A stretch of DNA of 64,000 nt from Halobium salinum. GTDB lineage: Archaea; Halobacteriota; Halobacteria; Halobacteriales; Haloferacaceae. Position 1 is the first letter of the stretch. Every line of letters begins with the position of its first letter. The stretch lies in NCBI RefSeq assembly GCF_026586625.1, contig NZ_JAODIW010000008.1, positions 677,811 to 741,810 of the forward strand, read 5' to 3'. The translations under genes and the position numbers were made by a program. Shown here in pieces: positions 7,898-17,344 of the stretch. Under the pieces are notes generated by a model. It searched no databases and had not been told where the DNA came from. It saw only the letters and a program-made list of their open reading frames with translations.

Positions 7898-8215
7898 TCA
7901 CTCCCGTTCGACGGCCTGCACCTGGAACTCCCGGTAGCCGCCGTAGGCGACCTCCAACGAGCCGAGCCACCAGTTCCAGCGCTCCGGGACGGTGCAGTCG
8001 GCGGGTGCGTCGCCGAGGTGGTCGAGGAGCTCGTCGACCGTGAGGGGGAAGCCGCGGTCCGCGTCGTGTTTCCCCGAGTCGGCGAGGTCGCGCGCCTGTC
8101 GGACGACGACCCGGCGCTCCGCGTCGGTGCCGCCGAACGCCTCCCGGAGGATGACCTCGAGCGTCTCGGGGCCGAGTTCTGACACGGGGGCCGCGTCGTC
8201 TGCGGTCACGGTCAC
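7898..8215 (-). CDS. Small conserved-looking haloarchaeal protein
   Basis: The 105-residue acidic protein has an ordered-looking composition with alternating helices. The N-terminal part (ETLEVILREAFGG, RRVVVRQARDLADSG) is followed by a domain with several Trp and Tyr (ERWNWWLGSLEVAYGGYREF, residues about 82-101). No metal-binding or catalytic motif is seen and there is no signal or membrane segment. It converges with the aldolase gene (42-bp gap) and lies downstream of the lipoprotein gene on the same strand. I do not recognise the family; codon bias like its neighbours is the main support. Confidence 0.65.
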   Translation of the reverse strand: MTVTADDAAPVSELGPETLEVILREAFGGTDAERRVVVRQARDLADSGKHDADRGFPLTVDELLDHLGDAPADCTVPERWNWWLGSLEVAYGGYREFQVQAVERE

Positions 8216-8257
8216 ACTCGGTCGGCGACGATTATCAGTGCTGGGTCGGGGTCGGGG

Positions 8258-9412
8258 TCACGTCCACCAGGCGCCGCGTCGCTCGCGGTAGCCGGCGTCG
8301 CGGAACGGCGGCGGGCGCTCCTCGGGCGCCTCCATTCCGAGACCGTAGGCGAGCCAGTTGCCTACGTGCCAGCCGACGGCCTCCGTGTCGAGGTCGACGA
8401 GCACGACCGTCAGCCGGGTGTACGTCTCGATGGCGTCGTCGCCGTCGGGGTCCGGGCCGACGGTCGTGAAGCAGGAGCCCGAACCCTCCCCGCAGGGGGA
8501 GTCCTCGGCGAACTCGACGACCACGTCCGCCGCCTCGGGCGAGTCGACGAAGGTGAAGCTGAGGTTCGATGGAGCGGAGCCGTTCGCACCGCGCTCGTAG
8601 TACGAGAGGGCGTGGCGAACTTGCTCGCGGACGCCTTCCGGGTCGGCCGCGTTCTCGTCGTCGACGTAGACGCCGAACTCGGTGTCGCCCCACGGGAACG
8701 CGCGGTCGGTCGCGTCCGGCCGCGGTTGGGTGTACAGCACCGACTTCGCCTTCATTACGTCGGTCGGCGCGTCGTCGTGGCCGAGTCCGAGCGTGTGACC
8801 CAGTTCGTGTTGCAGGACGAGCGTCGTCGACGACGCCGACAGACCGGTTCGGACGAGAACGCGCTCGGGCCGATCGACCTGCCCCGCCCGCTGAATGAAC
8901 GGCGCACAGCCGGCGGCGTCCGTCACCTCGCCACACGACGGCACCTCGTCGACGAACCGTACGACGAGGTCGGGGTTCGGCGCGTCCGGACGGACGACGT
9001 ACTCCACGTCGAAGCCGGCGTACCGTCGGGCGTGCTCCTCCCAGTACGCCGTCGCGGCCTCGACCTGCGGAACGTAGTTACGGGTCTCCGAACCCCGGTT
9101 CTCCACCGCGACGACGACCGGTTCGGTCCCCCACGGGTTGTCGCGCGCCGGGGCCGGGTCCGGGGGCGCCGCCGTCGACGCCTCGGCGGTGTCGGTCGAC
9201 GACGAGGACGTGTGGGAGTGAGAGTGCGAATCGGAGTTCGAGTGGGAGGTCGTGGTCGGCGACGGCGTCGCCGTCGACGTGTTACCGTCGTCCGCAATCG
9301 TATCGGCCGCGTCGGTTACCCCGGGGAGGTTGGTCCCACCCAACGACGGCGCTACACAGCCCGAGAGAACGAGCAGGAGCGCGAACGCCGTCGGGAGGGC
9401 CGATGACCGCAT
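8258..9412 (-). CDS. Secreted lipoprotein with duplicated matrixin-like metalloprotease domain
   Basis: This is a 384-residue cell-surface protein. A Sec-type signal ends in the lipobox LSGC (Cys19). A Ser/Thr/His-rich linker spans residues 44-84 (repeated SH pairs), then the first protease domain spans about 92-225 with a full zinc motif HELGHTLGLGH (202-212) and DVM (218-220) as a possible Met-turn. Residues about 240-375 repeat the same layout (PWG start, helix, VVVEF, paired Cys). Where the zinc motif should be, the sequence reads WHVGNWLAYGLGM (348-360), which lacks the ligands. The second copy is therefore probably non-catalytic. TCATAAG about 25 bp upstream is a TATA candidate. Confidence 0.85.
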   Translation of the reverse strand: MRSSALPTAFALLLVLSGCVAPSLGGTNLPGVTDAADTIADDGNTSTATPSPTTTSHSNSDSHSHSHTSSSSTDTAEASTAAPPDPAPARDNPWGTEPVVVAVENRGSETRNYVPQVEAATAYWEEHARRYAGFDVEYVVRPDAPNPDLVVRFVDEVPSCGEVTDAAGCAPFIQRAGQVDRPERVLVRTGLSASSTTLVLQHELGHTLGLGHDDAPTDVMKAKSVLYTQPRPDATDRAFPWGDTEFGVYVDDENAADPEGVREQVRHALSYYERGANGSAPSNLSFTFVDSPEAADVVVEFAEDSPCGEGSGSCFTTVGPDPDGDDAIETYTRLTVVLVDLDTEAVGWHVGNWLAYGLGMEAPEERPPPFRDAGYRERRGAWWT

Positions 9413-9540
9413 CTACTCAAACGAGAGTCATACCCACTTATGAGGTTTCTGGTGATACATGCGAGTTGACTTGTCTGGAATTTTGAACGGAGAACGGAGA
9501 GCGGCGACGTGCGACAGACCCGGTCGGACCGGTCGACCGG

Positions 9541-9597
9541 CTACCCGTGTGTCCCGGAGTCTTCGACGTGCAGCGTCGTGTGCCCGACGCCACGCAT
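9541..9597 (-). pseudogene. Possible remnant of a CDF metal transporter C-terminus
   Basis: Directly after the P-type ATPase stop codon, an 18-codon frame encodes MRGVGHTTLHVEDSGTHG. The HTTLHVE segment resembles the conserved end of cation diffusion facilitator transporters (consensus like H-x-T-[IL]-Q-x-E). The rest of such a gene is absent. This may be the tail of a deleted metal-efflux gene or a chance match. The remaining bases of 9413-9604 show only the lipoprotein promoter. Confidence 0.25.
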
Positions 9598-9604
9598 CTT
9601 TGGC

Positions 9605-12397
9605 TCAGTCCGCCGCGGCGGCGACCTCGCCGTCCGGTTCCGGGGACGCGACCCCGTCCGGTTCCGCGGGCGAGACGCCGGCCAGTCGGAGCGCGTTGCT
9701 CGTCACGCCGAGGCTGGCGCCCATGTCGCCGATGACGATGGCGACGATGACGTCGACGAGGCCGAACGGCGCCGCGACGGCGAGGACGGCCTTCACGGCG
9801 AGCGCGGCGTAGACGTTCTGCCGGATGACGCTCGTCGCGCGCGAGGAGAGGTCGTAGAGGTACGGGACGCGGGTGAGGTCGTCGCCCATCAGCGCCACGT
9901 CGGCGGTGTCGAGGGCGGTGTCGGTGCCCGCGGCGCCCATCGCGACGGCCACGTCGGCGGTCGCCAGCGCGGGCGCGTCGTTGACGCCGTCGCCGACCAT
10001 CGCGACGTGGCCGTAGCGCTCCCGGAGTTCCTCGACCGCGTCGACTTTCTCCTCGGGGAGGAGGTCCGCGCGTACCTCGTCGACGCCGACCTGTTCGCCG
10101 ATGGTCCGCGCGGTGCGCTCGTTGTCCCCCGTCAGCATGGCGACGTGTTCGACACCCAGTTCGCGCAGACGGGAAACGGCCCACGCGGCCTCCGGCCGGA
10201 CGGTGTCGGCGACGGCGACGACCCCCTCCAGTTCGTCCTCGGTGCCGACGAGGACGACCGTCTTCCCCTCGCTCTGGAGCCGAGGGACGGTCTCGTTGAC
10301 GAGGTCGAGGTAGGTGCCCTCGTCGTGCTCACAGTCGGCGGCGTCGGCGAGGAGTTCGCCCCCCTTCGTCCTCACACCGCCGTCCGTCCGCACGTGCGCG
10401 TGTTCGAGGTCGAACCCGAGGTCCTCGAACAGCCCCGGCTTCCCGGCGTAGTGGGTGACGCCGTCGAGCGTCGCGCTGACGCCCTGGCCGGTGAGCGCCT
10501 CGAAGTCGGCGGTTTCGCGGTCGGGGACGCCGTGGTCGTCGGCGTGGGCGACGACCGCCGCGGCGATGGGGTGCTCGGAGCGACGTTCGAGCGCGGCCGC
10601 ACAGCCCAGGAGCTCGGTCTCGTCGGTGCCGTTGAGGGCCACCACGTCGGTGACCGACAGCTCGCCCGTCGTCAGGGTCCCGGTCTTGTCGAAGGCGACC
10701 GCGTCGACGGCGCCCATCGCCTCCAGCCGGTCGCCGCCCTTCACGAGCACCCCGTTCCGGGCCGCCGCCGTCACGGCGGAGACGACGGAGACGGGCGTCG
10801 AGATGACGAGCGCGCAGGGGCAGGCGACGACGAGGAGGGTCAGCGCCCGGGTGAACGCCGCCTCCCAGCCGATGCCGAACACGAAGGGGGTCGCGAGGAA
10901 CGTCGCGACCGCCACGGTGACGACGAGTGGCGTGTACCAGCGGGCGAACCGGTCGACGAACTGCTCGTAATCGCTCCGGTTGGCCTGGGCGTCCTCGACC
11001 AATTCGATGACGCGCTGGAGCGTCGACTCGTCGGCGGTGGCGGTCGCCTCGAACTCGAAGTAGCCGCCCTCGACGACGCTCCCGGCGTACACCTCGTCGC
11101 CGGCGGTCTTGTCGGCGGGGACGCTCTCGCCGGTGACGGGGGACTCGTCGACCGCGCTCTCGCCCTCGCGGACGACGCCGTCGACGGGGATGCGGTCACC
11201 GGGCCGGACGACGACGCGGTCGCCGACGGCGACTTCGGCGGCCGGGACGGTGTGTTCCTCGCCGTCGCGCAGGACCGTCGCGGTGTCGGGCGACAGCGCG
11301 GCCAGTTCCTCGAGGGAGTTGCGGGCGCGGTCCATGGAGAACCGCTCCAGCAGCGCCGCGACCGAGAACAACACCGACAGCGTCGCCGCCTCGAACGGCA
11401 GGTCGACGGCGACGGCGCTGACGATACCGATGGACATCAGCAGGTCGATGTCGAGGTTCCGGTTCCTGAGCGAGTAGTAGCCCGCCCGGAGGATGGGGAC
11501 GCCGGCGACGAGGACGGCGCCGAGGTAGGCGCCCCACGCGACGGTCAGTTCCCGGCCGAACGCGGCGGCGAGGGTCACGTCGAGGCTCGTGAGAGCGAAC
11601 TCGACGACGATGCCGACGAGCAGGAACGCGGCGCCTGCCCACGTCCGGAGCCCGCGCGTGCTCGTCCACACGTCGTGAGGCGAGCCGCCCGGCTCGCCGT
11701 CGTCGGCCTCGACGGGGTAGCCGGCCCCCTCGACGGCCGCGACGAGCGACCCCCTGTCGGTCCGTCCGGGGTCGTATCGGACGACGACGGTGCCGCTCGT
11801 CGGACGGGTATCCACGCCGAGCACGCCGTCGCGGTCGCGTAGGGCGTTCTCGACCTTCCCGGCGCAGGAGGGGCAGTCCATCTCCGGCACCGACAGGGTG
11901 GCCTCCTCGTCGCGCTTGACGGCGTAGCCGGCCCCCTCGACCCGGTCGGCGATTTCGTCGGCCGTCACGGCTCCCGGGTCGTACGTCACGCGCAGCGTTC
12001 CGCTCGTCGGTCGAGGGTCCACGGAGTCGACGCCGTCGACGCCAGCCAGCGCGTTCTCGACCTTCCCGGCACAGGAGGGACAGTCCATCTCCGGCACCGA
12101 GAGGGTGAGCGTCTCGCCGCCGTCGTCGGGAGTGCGGTCTTCGGCGCTGTGAGCGTGACCTTCGGCGTCGTCGTGGGCGTGGTCCTGCTCCGTGGCACAG
12201 CAACCAGTCTCCTGTTGCGGACCGTCCCCGTGTGCCTGGTCGCGTTCAGTTCTGTAGTCGTCGGCACAGCACGCGTCGCTCGTGCTCTCGGATTCACAGC
12301 ACGCGTCGTCCGTGCTCTCGGCTACGGGGTCGTGGCCGGCGCTCGGGACCTCCTCGACCCCGTCGTCACAGCAGCCGCAGTCGTCGCCGGCAGTCAT
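9605..12397 (-). CDS. Heavy-metal P1B-type ATPase (Zn/Cd/Pb type)
   Basis: This 930-residue ATPase exports divalent heavy metals. The N-terminus (residues 1-90) has four CC doublets and His clusters (DCGCC, DACCES, DACCAD, TGCCAT), followed by two HMA domains, each with MDCPSCAGKVENAL (first at about 104). The metal-site motif CPC is near residue 524 and the phosphorylation motif DKTGTL near 568. The last membrane pair has a Lys (LAVKAVL) and an Asp (IGDMGASLG), which is the P1B-2 (ZntA/CadA) pattern rather than the Cu pattern. TTATTAAT about 25-30 bp upstream (near 12421-12428) indicates leaderless transcription, which fixes the start at 12397. Confidence 0.93.
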   Translation of the reverse strand: MTAGDDCGCCDDGVEEVPSAGHDPVAESTDDACCESESTSDACCADDYRTERDQAHGDGPQQETGCCATEQDHAHDDAEGHAHSAEDRTPDDGGETLTLSVPEMDCPSCAGKVENALAGVDGVDSVDPRPTSGTLRVTYDPGAVTADEIADRVEGAGYAVKRDEEATLSVPEMDCPSCAGKVENALRDRDGVLGVDTRPTSGTVVVRYDPGRTDRGSLVAAVEGAGYPVEADDGEPGGSPHDVWTSTRGLRTWAGAAFLLVGIVVEFALTSLDVTLAAAFGRELTVAWGAYLGAVLVAGVPILRAGYYSLRNRNLDIDLLMSIGIVSAVAVDLPFEAATLSVLFSVAALLERFSMDRARNSLEELAALSPDTATVLRDGEEHTVPAAEVAVGDRVVVRPGDRIPVDGVVREGESAVDESPVTGESVPADKTAGDEVYAGSVVEGGYFEFEATATADESTLQRVIELVEDAQANRSDYEQFVDRFARWYTPLVVTVAVATFLATPFVFGIGWEAAFTRALTLLVVACPCALVISTPVSVVSAVTAAARNGVLVKGGDRLEAMGAVDAVAFDKTGTLTTGELSVTDVVALNGTDETELLGCAAALERRSEHPIAAAVVAHADDHGVPDRETADFEALTGQGVSATLDGVTHYAGKPGLFEDLGFDLEHAHVRTDGGVRTKGGELLADAADCEHDEGTYLDLVNETVPRLQSEGKTVVLVGTEDELEGVVAVADTVRPEAAWAVSRLRELGVEHVAMLTGDNERTARTIGEQVGVDEVRADLLPEEKVDAVEELRERYGHVAMVGDGVNDAPALATADVAVAMGAAGTDTALDTADVALMGDDLTRVPYLYDLSSRATSVIRQNVYAALAVKAVLAVAAPFGLVDVIVAIVIGDMGASLGVTSNALRLAGVSPAEPDGVASPEPDGEVAAAAD

Positions 12398-12516
12398 TGG
12401 TGACTTCTAGTTCCCTTCCGCTTATTAATCCGGCTGCCACGAACGCGGCGTGAATTAGGAGCCATTGATAAAGAACGCCGGTGAGGTTATTAACTCGGTA
12501 CAGTCGCTCGGCGTCG

Positions 12517-12917
12517 TGAGAGCGGCTGAGAGGAGTAAGCCCCCTTCTGTTCGGCCCGACATTCGGCTGAGCGTCCGCGCTCGGCCTTGCGGCGCGTTCG
12601 GACTACCTTCGAACGCGGACTTGCACCGGTGAGGGTTCGCCGTTCCATCCGTTCTCGACCCGGTCGCGTCCGAGGACGCGCCCTCGGCGGGTTAGCTCCC
12701 TCCCCTTACGGGTCGGTTCGCGCGCCCGGGGTCGCCGGGCGCCGGGGCGGCCGAAGCCGCCGCCGCGCCTCATCGGTCGGGTCGAGGGGTCTCGTTTCTG
12801 TTCCAGAGCCAGCCGTCTCCGACTCCGGGCTTACACCCGGTCACCTGTCCGGTCGGTGGGGGGACTTTCCTCATGGGTCTTCACCCACGGGGGTCGGGCT
12901 CTCTCTGCCGTCTCGTC
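12517..12917 (-). ncRNA. rnpB: RNase P RNA
   Basis: On the minus strand the region contains the universally conserved parts of RNase P RNA. Near the 5' end is GAGGAAAGTCCCCCC (CR-I). ACAGAA lies in the middle, GTGCAAGTCC is further on, and near the 3' end is AACAGAAGGGGGCTTAC (CR-V). The ends (GAGACGGC... and ...CAGCCGCTCTC) can pair as helix P1, with small bulges. It is the catalytic subunit that cuts tRNA 5' leaders. The exact ends are estimated to within about 10 nt. ACTTTTC near 12934-12941 is a TATA candidate. Open frames across this region are incidental. Confidence 0.93.
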
Positions 12918-13046
12918 GTACGGCGGTCCTCGGGAAAAGTCGTTCGATTCGACGGGTAGCGGGCGGTTAACGAACGATTAACCCCGTGGCAGACAGTGTC
13001 TGACCGAAGGGACACGTTGAAGTCCGTCCGTCGCATGTGTGGGAGT

Positions 13047-13649
13047 ATGTCCGAGGCGCAGGCCGTTCACCTTACCTACGAGGACGGGGCTCGGGCGGTC
13101 GAACTGGCGCGGGAATCGGTAGAGTCGTTCGTTCTGCAGGGGCAACGGGAACACCCCGGCAGCATGCGCGACGCCTTCTACAACCGAACCGGCGCGTTCG
13201 TTCGACTGCAATCGACCCGTGGGCGAGGACGGCTTCGAGGCTGTGCGGGCGCGTATCGAGGGAAAGACCAGCTAGGCCACGCCATCGTCGACGCGGCCAT
13301 CCAGGCCGCCTCCGGCGACTCCTGTGGCTCCGAGGTGGAGCCGGCGGAACTCGACAGCCTGAAAGTCTCGGTGTGTCTCGTCCGCGACTATCGGGTCACC
13401 GACGACCCGCTCGCCGACCTCGAGCTCGGTCGCCACGGCGTCGCCGTCGAGAACGGCCCCAACAAGGGGTGGCTCTACCCGACCGTCCCGCTCGAGAACG
13501 GCTGGAGCGCCGAGGAGTACCTCACACGCACCTGTCGGAAGGCGGGCCTCTCACCCTTCGCCTGGAAGGACGACGACACCACCGTCACCCTCTTCGACGG
13601 CCAAGTGTTCCGCGAGCGACCAGAGGGCGGAAGCGTCGAACAGCTGTAA
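13047..13649 (+). CDS. AMMECR1 domain protein
   Basis: This 200-residue protein is built from a single AMMECR1 domain. The family-typical core RGRLRGCAGAYRGK is at about residues 58-71, and the C-terminal GWLYPTVPLENGWSAEEYL fits the family too. AMMECR1 proteins are conserved in archaea and eukaryotes. Their biochemical role is unsettled, although they cluster with a Memo-like protein and a radical SAM enzyme in many genomes; those partners are absent here. The ATG at 13047 (MSEAQAVHL) is preferred over earlier in-frame ATGs because it directly precedes the domain. Confidence 0.88.
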   Translation: MSEAQAVHLTYEDGARAVELARESVESFVLQGQREHPGSMRDAFYNRTGAFVRLQSTRGRGRLRGCAGAYRGKDQLGHAIVDAAIQAASGDSCGSEVEPAELDSLKVSVCLVRDYRVTDDPLADLELGRHGVAVENGPNKGWLYPTVPLENGWSAEEYLTRTCRKAGLSPFAWKDDDTTVTLFDGQVFRERPEGGSVEQL

Positions 13650-13796
13650 CGCCCCGACGCGGCTACGACTCCTCTTCGACCACGCCTCACGGCCGTCACC
13701 GGCCGGTATCACGTCTGAAACACCTGGAAACCCCTCGTTTATTGCCGCAACGTCGGTCCACGGTCGACTCCGGCGGGTCGGAGACCGACCCCCGAC

Positions 13797-14954
13797 TCAG
13801 TGCGCTCGTTCGCCGAACCCCGTCAGTTCGGCGTCCTCGCGTGCCCGGTCTGTCGCCGCATCGAGGTCAAAGTCGGCGACGACCTCGCCGTCGCGGACGA
13901 GTGGCTCCATCAGCGACTCGGCGCCCTCCGGGCCGTCCTCGCCGCGGAGGCCGACGTGGTGGGCGCCGTCTCTCGTCCGATACACCTCCTTCACGCCCGA
14001 GAGCTTCCCGCGCTTGGCGACCGCCTCGCCCGCCCGCTCGACGATGTCGAGCGCGAAGTCGACGGGCGTGGCGTTGGAGACGTACCCCCCGACGCCGAAG
14101 CCGTCCGCCACGTCGCTCAGTTCCCGGAGGTCGTCGGGACCGAGGCCACCGCTGACGAACACGTCCACGTCCTCCCGGCCGCGGGCGCGCAGTTTCCACT
14201 TCACCTCGCGGACGATGTGGCGCATGTCGCCGCGCCGTGAGGAGGTCGTGTCGAGACGGACACCGGAGAGTCGGTCGCCCAGCGCGTCGACGGCACGGAG
14301 CACCTCGTCCACCTCGTCGGAGTAGGTGTCACACAGCGCGATGCGGGGCACGTCGTCGGGGACGGCCTCGTCGAACGCCGTCCAAGCCTCCTCCTGCTTC
14401 CCGGCGCCGAAACATATCATGAGCGCGTGGGGCATCGTCCCGCTCGCCTCCCGACCCAGTACCTCGCCGGCGGCGACGTGCGAGAACCCGTCCAGCCCGC
14501 CCATGAGGGCCGACCGTTCGACGACGGCGGCGATGCTCGGGTGGACGTGGCGCGCGCCGAAGGAGAGGACGTTCGAGTCGGGCGCGGCCCGCCGGACCTC
14601 GAGGGCGGCGGTGGCGATGCCGGACGCGTGCGAGAGAAAGCCCAGTAGCGAGGTCTCGAGGCGTGCGAACTCCAGGTAGTTCCCCTCGACGCGCATCACC
14701 GGGCCGCCGTCGAACAGCCGGCCCTCGGGAATCGCGTCGGCGTCGAGGTCGTGACCGGCGAGGAGGGTCGCGGCGTCTTTCAGCCCTGCGAACAGCTCGA
14801 ACTCCCCGTCGGGGAACTGGTCGGCCGTCACCTCGGCGACGACGCGGGGGTTCCGGTCGGCGTGGCGTAGTGTCGTCTCCGTCCGCTCGAAGTAGGCGTC
14901 GGTCGCGCGACCCGAACGGATCGCCTCCTCGCCGACGACGTCGAAGGGTGGCAT
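13797..14954 (-). CDS. Nicotinate phosphoribosyltransferase
   Basis: This 385-residue enzyme joins nicotinate and PRPP to make nicotinate mononucleotide in NAD salvage. The N-terminal segment SGRATDAYFERTE, the FEYFARLETSLLGFLSHASGIA-like region (about 95-115), SFGARHVHPS (about 132-141) and the late VSGGLGPDDLREL phosphate-binding segment fit the family. Length is at the short end expected for archaeal members. The gene is monocistronic, with about 350 bp of apparently non-coding DNA upstream. The substrate could be the related quinolinate in principle, but the family-wide pattern favours nicotinate. Confidence 0.87.
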   Translation of the reverse strand: MPPFDVVGEEAIRSGRATDAYFERTETTLRHADRNPRVVAEVTADQFPDGEFELFAGLKDAATLLAGHDLDADAIPEGRLFDGGPVMRVEGNYLEFARLETSLLGFLSHASGIATAALEVRRAAPDSNVLSFGARHVHPSIAAVVERSALMGGLDGFSHVAAGEVLGREASGTMPHALMICFGAGKQEEAWTAFDEAVPDDVPRIALCDTYSDEVDEVLRAVDALGDRLSGVRLDTTSSRRGDMRHIVREVKWKLRARGREDVDVFVSGGLGPDDLRELSDVADGFGVGGYVSNATPVDFALDIVERAGEAVAKRGKLSGVKEVYRTRDGAHHVGLRGEDGPEGAESLMEPLVRDGEVVADFDLDAATDRAREDAELTGFGERAH

Positions 14955-15301
14955 GGCCGGAGTTGGGTGCGGCGCGTCAAAAGTTCCGACGGTCGACGGT
15001 CGGTCGTAGTCGGCCCCCCGACCGGGAGTCTGTCACGCCTGAAAACCCCGGGGCGGGTGCCCCGGGACCGTTCCTCGGAAGCGGCTTCGATCGGCGCCAT
15101 CGGGGGTCGCGGTGGTGGGTTCGCGACCCGAGCACGGGTGGGCGGCGGGCGACCGCCCGAACCGATGGGCCGTCCCATCGTTGCGTGTGAACTCGCGAGT
15201 GCGTTTCCGTTCGCGAATGAAGCCCTTTATTAATCGACGCGCTAGGAGAACGTTTCTGACGGGCACAAGTCGGCCCCCAGTCGGCGGCCGAGTTCGACTC
15301 C
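14955..15301. other. Non-coding gap with an isolated TATA-like site
   Basis: These 347 bases separate two minus-strand genes. A clear AT-rich box, CTTTATTAATC (about 15222-15232), stands alone in GC-rich sequence and could read in either direction. On the minus strand it lies about 270 bp before the nicotinate phosphoribosyltransferase start, so it would give a long leader or a separate small RNA. A 116-codon frame beginning at 15178 on the minus strand is Arg/Pro-rich and overlaps the downstream gene, so I do not call it. No other structure was seen. Confidence 0.4.
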
Positions 15302-16048
15302 TCAGCGGGCCCGGTCCGTGCGCGGTTCGTCGACCACAGTCGTCTCGACGAGCGTTGCGACGGCCCGGCGAAGCCGCTGTGACACCGCCTGGTCCGACAC
15401 GTCGAGTCCGGTGGCGATGTCGCCGAGAGTCACCCGCCGCGGGGTGTCGAAGTAGCCGGCCTCCCAGGCGTCGACGAGGGCCTCGCGCTGTTTCGCAGTG
15501 AGAAGCGGGTCTGTCCCGGGAGTGCCGTCCTCGTTGACGAGTCGGTCGAGCGAGAACCGGACCTCCCGCTCGGCGGCCGCCGCTCGGAAGTCGGTCAGGG
15601 CGCCACAGTCGGGGAACCGAGCCCGAATCCGGAACCGCTCGGCCGTCGCGTCGAAGTCGAGGGCGACGGCGTCGGCCGCCGCGGCCGCGTCGTAGAGCGA
15701 GGCCCGCCTCCCCACGTCGGTCAGGCGGAACCGGTAGAGCTGCCGGTCAGGGAGCGCCGCGAGCCGCCGCTGGTCGGTCACGTCCGGGTCGGCCTCGAAC
15801 ACCCGGTCGAACGCGTCGGGGTCGGCCTCGAAGTCGAGGCCGGACACCCAGTAGAAGTAGACGACGGTCGCGCCGTCTGCCCCCTCGTCGTCGCCCACCG
15901 GCCCCTCGTCCGCCTCCGGTTGGAAGTCGCCGTCGCCCTCCGTCATCACACAGTTGACCGCTTCCAGTTTCAACTCGACCGACGGGAGCGACTCGAAGGT
16001 GTCCCGGAACAGCGGCAAACCGAGTTCGAACGTAGCGACGACGCTCAT
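15302..16048 (-). CDS. HTH_10 (bacterio-opsin-activator-like) regulator
   Basis: This is a 248-residue transcription factor. The N-terminal part (residues 1-180) is the variable sensor region, and the C-terminal HTH_10 domain covers about 190-245 (LTAKQREALVDAWEAGYF, VTLGDIATGLDVSDQAVSQRLRRA). The family includes many haloarchaeal regulators with mostly unknown signals. It is the second such regulator in the window. The downstream nicotinate gene is separated by about 350 bp, so no operon partner is evident. No operator is visible. Confidence 0.87.
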   Translation of the reverse strand: MSVVATFELGLPLFRDTFESLPSVELKLEAVNCVMTEGDGDFQPEADEGPVGDDEGADGATVVYFYWVSGLDFEADPDAFDRVFEADPDVTDQRRLAALPDRQLYRFRLTDVGRRASLYDAAAAADAVALDFDATAERFRIRARFPDCGALTDFRAAAAEREVRFSLDRLVNEDGTPGTDPLLTAKQREALVDAWEAGYFDTPRRVTLGDIATGLDVSDQAVSQRLRRAVATLVETTVVDEPRTDRAR

Positions 16049-16126
16049 CGGCGCGTCTTCCCCGTGGAGCCACCAATAGCTTCGGGTTGCTGTGTCCGAA
16101 ACAGCAGGAGGGACGTCGTCCCTTGG

Positions 16127-17344
<1,218 letters not shown>

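Noticed and set aside
12587-12970. A 127-codon Arg/Ser-rich frame
   Set aside because: It overlaps the RNase P RNA, whose conserved elements are on the other strand.
14828-15178. A 116-codon minus-strand frame downstream of a TATA-like site
   Set aside because: The product is Pro/Arg-rich with no domain and overlaps the start of the nicotinate phosphoribosyltransferase gene in another frame.
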